Made by a program: the position numbers and the translations under genes
Source: Sporosarcina sp. ACRSL
GTDB taxonomy: Bacteria; Bacillota; Bacilli; Bacillales_A; Planococcaceae
Assembly: GCF_022346605.1 (NCBI RefSeq)
Contig: NZ_JAKRNT010000004.1
Coordinates: 186,001 to 250,000 of the forward strand
Length of the DNA stretch: 64,000 nt
Direction: 5' to 3'
In this document: piece after piece, positions 61,296-64,000 of the stretch
How positions within the stretch are numbered: the first letter of the stretch is position 1
Layout: every line of letters begins with the position of its first letter
Notes under the pieces: generated by a model
The model's database searches: none
Told to the model about the DNA's origin: nothing
Seen by the model: the letters and a program-made list of their open reading frames with translations, nothing else

Positions 61296-61846
61296 CGATA
61301 AATATACAGCTTCCCTTGACGGAAGAGCATGTAAGGACTTTGCGGGCGGGTGACCGTGTTTTATTATCCGGCACTGTTTATACCGCGAGAGATGCGGCGC
61401 ATAAACGGATGGCGGAGTCCATCAAAGAAGGAAAATCGCTGCCAATCGAACTGACAGGCCAAGTCATCTATTATGTAGGCCCCACTCCTGCGAAGCCCGG
61501 GCAAGTGATCGGTTCCGCCGGTCCGACGACGAGTGAACGAATGGATTTATATACGCCGGAGCTTTTGGAAAAAGGCCTGAAAGGGATGATTGGGAAAGGG
61601 CATCGAAGTGAAACGGTGAAGCAAGCCATCATCGACAATGAGGCCGTCTATTTCGGTGCGGTTGGAGGGGCTGCGGCTTTGATTTCGCGTTCCATCAAGT
61701 CTTCAGAAGTCATTGCTTATGAAGATTTAGGGACGGAAGCGATTCGCAAATTGGAGATTGAGAACTTTCCTGTCGTGGTGATTAACGATATATATGGCGG
61801 AGATGTCTACACGGACAGTGTCGCGAAGTTCAGGCAAGGCAAGTAG
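61292..61846 (+). CDS. class I fumarase / L(+)-tartrate dehydratase beta subunit
   Basis: A 184-residue partner of the preceding gene. It shows LRAGDRVLLSGTVYTARDAAHKRM, GPTPAKPGQVIGSAGPTTSERMD and AVYFGAVGGAAALISRSIK, the typical beta-subunit pattern of FumA-C-terminal/TtdB proteins. The complex dehydrates malate or tartrate. It starts at ATG 61292, overlapping the alpha subunit stop by 4 bp. Confidence 0.88.
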   Translation: MTINIQLPLTEEHVRTLRAGDRVLLSGTVYTARDAAHKRMAESIKEGKSLPIELTGQVIYYVGPTPAKPGQVIGSAGPTTSERMDLYTPELLEKGLKGMIGKGHRSETVKQAIIDNEAVYFGAVGGAAALISRSIKSSEVIAYEDLGTEAIRKLEIENFPVVVINDIYGGDVYTDSVAKFRQGK

Positions 61847-61871
61847 CGATATCAAGCAAGGGGTGACTCTA

Positions 61872-62783
61872 TTGAAAATAGGCGTAATAGGTCTAGGGAA
61901 TATGGGAAGCAGGATTACCCAACGATTTCTGGAAGCTGGCGTCGAGGTCGGCGTTTACGATATTAATGAACAAGCAATGAACGAAATGGTTGCTGCAGGA
62001 GCTGTCGCTGAACGGACGCCTGCGCAGTTGGCAAGCAATTATCCGTATGTCATTACCCTTTTACCGAATGCCGCTATCGTAACAGAGACCGTCTTGGGGG
62101 AGGATGGCTTGGCGGAAGGGATGTCACCAACGAGTCTACTGATTGAAATGTCGACATCCGAGCCCTCTTCAACGAAAGAATTGCATGCGATCTTAACGAG
62201 CAAAGGTTTGCGAATGATCGATGCGCCTGTCAGCGGAGGTGTCAGCAAAGCGAGGAACGGCACGTTGACGATCATGGTAGGCGGCGAAGAAGTCGATTTT
62301 GAAGAAGTCGAACCGTTATTACGTAAGATCGGCGAAAATGTGATGCATGTCGGAGCGATCGGAGCGGGACATACGATCAAAGCATTGAACAACATGGTAT
62401 CCGCAACGACCCTTGCGGTAACAGGGGAAGCGATCGCGCTCGGCGTGAAGCTGGGCTTGGACCCAAACAAAATGCTTTCGGTCATTAATACAAGCACGGG
62501 AAGAAGTGCTTCCAGTGAAGTGAAGTTTCCCGGTCAAATTTTGAACCGGAAGTTTGATTCCGGATTCTCTCTTGACTTAATGGTGAAAGATTTAACGATT
62601 GCGAACCAAATAGCGGAATCCGAGAACGTTTCGCTCGATATTGCTGCTGCGAATCTTCAAGTATGGAAGCAAGCGCAGAAGGAAAAATTCGCGGATCATA
62701 CGATGATCGTCAAGCATATCGAAAATAAAGTTGAAGTCGAAATCAATGGTGTTCAGGATACGGCGAACGTTATTTCTTCATAA
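61872..62783 (+). CDS. beta-hydroxyacid dehydrogenase (3-hydroxyisobutyrate / tartronate semialdehyde reductase type)
   Basis: A 303-residue NAD(P)-dependent enzyme: Rossmann motif GVIGLGNMGSRI at the N-terminus, substrate motif DAPVSGGVSKARNGTLTIMVGG, and the catalytic Lys in GAGHTIKALNNM. The family reduces or oxidises 3-hydroxyisobutyrate, tartronate semialdehyde and related acids. TTG 61872 is chosen for AAGGGGTG upstream and because homologues start at the Rossmann strand. Tartronate semialdehyde would fit tartrate-type metabolism, but this is inference. Confidence 0.88.
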   Translation: MKIGVIGLGNMGSRITQRFLEAGVEVGVYDINEQAMNEMVAAGAVAERTPAQLASNYPYVITLLPNAAIVTETVLGEDGLAEGMSPTSLLIEMSTSEPSSTKELHAILTSKGLRMIDAPVSGGVSKARNGTLTIMVGGEEVDFEEVEPLLRKIGENVMHVGAIGAGHTIKALNNMVSATTLAVTGEAIALGVKLGLDPNKMLSVINTSTGRSASSEVKFPGQILNRKFDSGFSLDLMVKDLTIANQIAESENVSLDIAAANLQVWKQAQKEKFADHTMIVKHIENKVEVEINGVQDTANVISS

Positions 62784-62814
62784 GTTGGATTAATAAAAAA
62801 TAGGAGTCGAAACG

Positions 62815-63978
62815 ATGAAAATCACTAAAATTGATGTAAAGACAGTTCCGATCAGTAGTCCGATTCGTAATGCATATATTGATTTTAGTAAAATGACCGC
62901 TTCCGCTCTTGCGATTACGACTGACGTGATCAAGGATGGAAAGCCGGTCGTCGGGTACGGGTTTAATTCCAATGGGCGCTATGCACCGACTTCATTGCTG
63001 AACGAAAGATTTATCCCGAGATTGCTGGAAGCCGATCCGAAAGACATTGTGAATGAGGAAGGGACTAATTTTGATCCGCATAAAATCCATGCGATCCTCA
63101 TGTCGAATGAAAAACCAGGCGGTCATGGTGAACGGACCGTCGCGGTTGGCGTCCTCGATATGGCAATTTGGGATGCGGTTGCCAAAATCGAAGGAAAACC
63201 ATTATATCGATTGCTCGCAGATGACTACGGAAATGGCGAAGTGGATGAAAAAGTATATGTGTATGCGGCAGGCGGGTACTACTACCCGGGTAAAGGCCTG
63301 ACAGAACTTCAAGATGAGATGAAACGATATTTAGATTTAGGATACAGAGACGTCAAAATGAAAGTAGGCGGCGCTACATTAAAAGAGGATTTGCAACGGA
63401 TTGAGGCAGTTCTTGACATCTTGCCGAAAGGAAGCGGGCTCATGGTAGATGCCAACGGGCGATTTGACTTGGACTACGCCATTGAATTTGGCGATAACAT
63501 TAAAGACTATGAGCTCATTTGGTATGAGGAAGCGGGAGATCCGCTTGATTACTATTTACAGTCTGAATTGTCCAAACGTTATCCGCATGCTATCGCAACA
63601 GGCGAAAATCTTTTCTCATTACAAGATGCAACGAACTTGATCCGTTATGGGGGCATGAACCGTGAAAAGGACTTCCTTCAATTCGATTGTGCGCTGAGCT
63701 ATGGCTTGGTCGAGTATTTGCGAATTCTTGATATGCTGAAAGAGTTTGGATGGTCATCAAGGCGATGCATCCCTCACGGAGGGCACCAAATGTCACTGAA
63801 TATAGCTGCTGGACTAGCGCTTCATGGCAATGAATCCTACCCAGGCGTCTTTGAACCGTTTGGAGGTTTCGCAGATCAGTACGCGGTTGAAGACGGGTAT
63901 GTAAAACTGCCTGATATTCCTGGAATTGGCTTTGAAGCAAAATCTGATTTGTTTGAACTACTTTTGACTATTGGATAA
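62815..63978 (+). CDS. tarD: D(-)-tartrate dehydratase (enolase superfamily)
   Basis: A 387-residue enolase-superfamily enzyme that dehydrates D-tartrate to oxaloacetate. The Lys pair is at 181-183 (VKMKVGG), metal ligands are Asp212 (DANGRF), Glu238 or Glu239 (WYEEAGDP) and Glu264 (ATGENLFS), and the catalytic His is His321 (IPHGGHQMS). These match almost exactly the known Lys184, Asp213, Glu239, Glu265 and His322 of the Bradyrhizobium enzyme, as I recall them. NEKPGGHGER and YAAGGYYYPGK are also family-specific. ATG 62815 has TAGGAG upstream. Only 22 bases remain after it, so the operon may continue past the window. Confidence 0.9.
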   Translation: MKITKIDVKTVPISSPIRNAYIDFSKMTASALAITTDVIKDGKPVVGYGFNSNGRYAPTSLLNERFIPRLLEADPKDIVNEEGTNFDPHKIHAILMSNEKPGGHGERTVAVGVLDMAIWDAVAKIEGKPLYRLLADDYGNGEVDEKVYVYAAGGYYYPGKGLTELQDEMKRYLDLGYRDVKMKVGGATLKEDLQRIEAVLDILPKGSGLMVDANGRFDLDYAIEFGDNIKDYELIWYEEAGDPLDYYLQSELSKRYPHAIATGENLFSLQDATNLIRYGGMNREKDFLQFDCALSYGLVEYLRILDMLKEFGWSSRRCIPHGGHQMSLNIAAGLALHGNESYPGVFEPFGGFADQYAVEDGYVKLPDIPGIGFEAKSDLFELLLTIG

Positions 63979-64000
63979 AAGAACCATAAAATGGTGGTGG

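Overview
The window comes from a low-GC Gram-positive of the order Bacillales, most likely a Sporosarcina-like member of the Planococcaceae. The evidence is a recognisable ComK, AGGAGG-type ribosome binding sites with many TTG and GTG starts, Bacillus-type families (YkvA/DUF1232, DUF3899, gamma-glutamyltransferase) and intrinsic terminators after most transcription units. The genus is an inference. I saw no rRNA, tRNA, CRISPR array or intact transposon.

Layout. 1-3300: tail of a membrane protein, a YkvA-type protein and a compact AT-rich three-gene cassette of unknown function (1450-3299). 3300-4250: gene debris, including a decayed copy of a gene found intact at 24553. 4296-12032: a threonine dehydratase-like enzyme, a DUF3899 protein, a complete oppABCDF oligopeptide importer and a VOC protein. 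12335-18257: an HTH protein, secreted gamma-glutamyltransferase, ComK divergent from a small sigma factor, and a lipoprotein with a thioredoxin fold that lacks its cysteines. Three arrays of a 21-bp tandem repeat lie between these genes, and a fourth is at 44383. 18522-29600: accessory genes, including a beta-helix/double AAA+ ATPase, a NucS-like nuclease, a GNAT acetyltransferase, a SMUG2-like uracil-DNA glycosylase, an enoyl-CoA hydratase and a DUF1643 gene interrupted by one amber codon.

30285-42020 is a coherent AT-rich uptake and hydrolysis locus: two M20 peptidases, a C45 acyltransferase/amidase-like protein, a LysR regulator, a five-gene Dpp/Opp-type ABC importer and an AbrB-family membrane protein. 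It probably takes up and deacylates small peptides or N-acyl amino acids. 42115-42414 is a 300-bp internally deleted IS3-family element. 42473-44238 is a translationally coupled pair: an N-formylglutamate amidohydrolase-like enzyme and a membrane-anchored protein of unknown function. 44620-49165 holds a subtilisin-like protease and several small envelope or hypothetical genes.

49429-63978 is a large organic-acid catabolic locus. A CitE-like lyase and the dctQM permease genes run leftward; a TRAP binding protein and eleven enzymes run rightward (two MmgE/PrpD proteins, a CaiB-type CoA-transferase, a carboxymuconolactone decarboxylase-like protein, enoyl-CoA hydratase, acyl-CoA dehydrogenase, a PaaI-type thioesterase, a two-subunit class I fumarase/L-tartrate dehydratase, a beta-hydroxyacid dehydrogenase and a clear D(-)-tartrate dehydratase). 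Copies of TTGGATACAA flank the divergent promoter region and precede the CoA-transferase gene, so a regulator encoded outside the window probably controls the locus. Tartrate-like hydroxydicarboxylates are the best-supported substrates; the role of the CoA-dependent branch is unclear.
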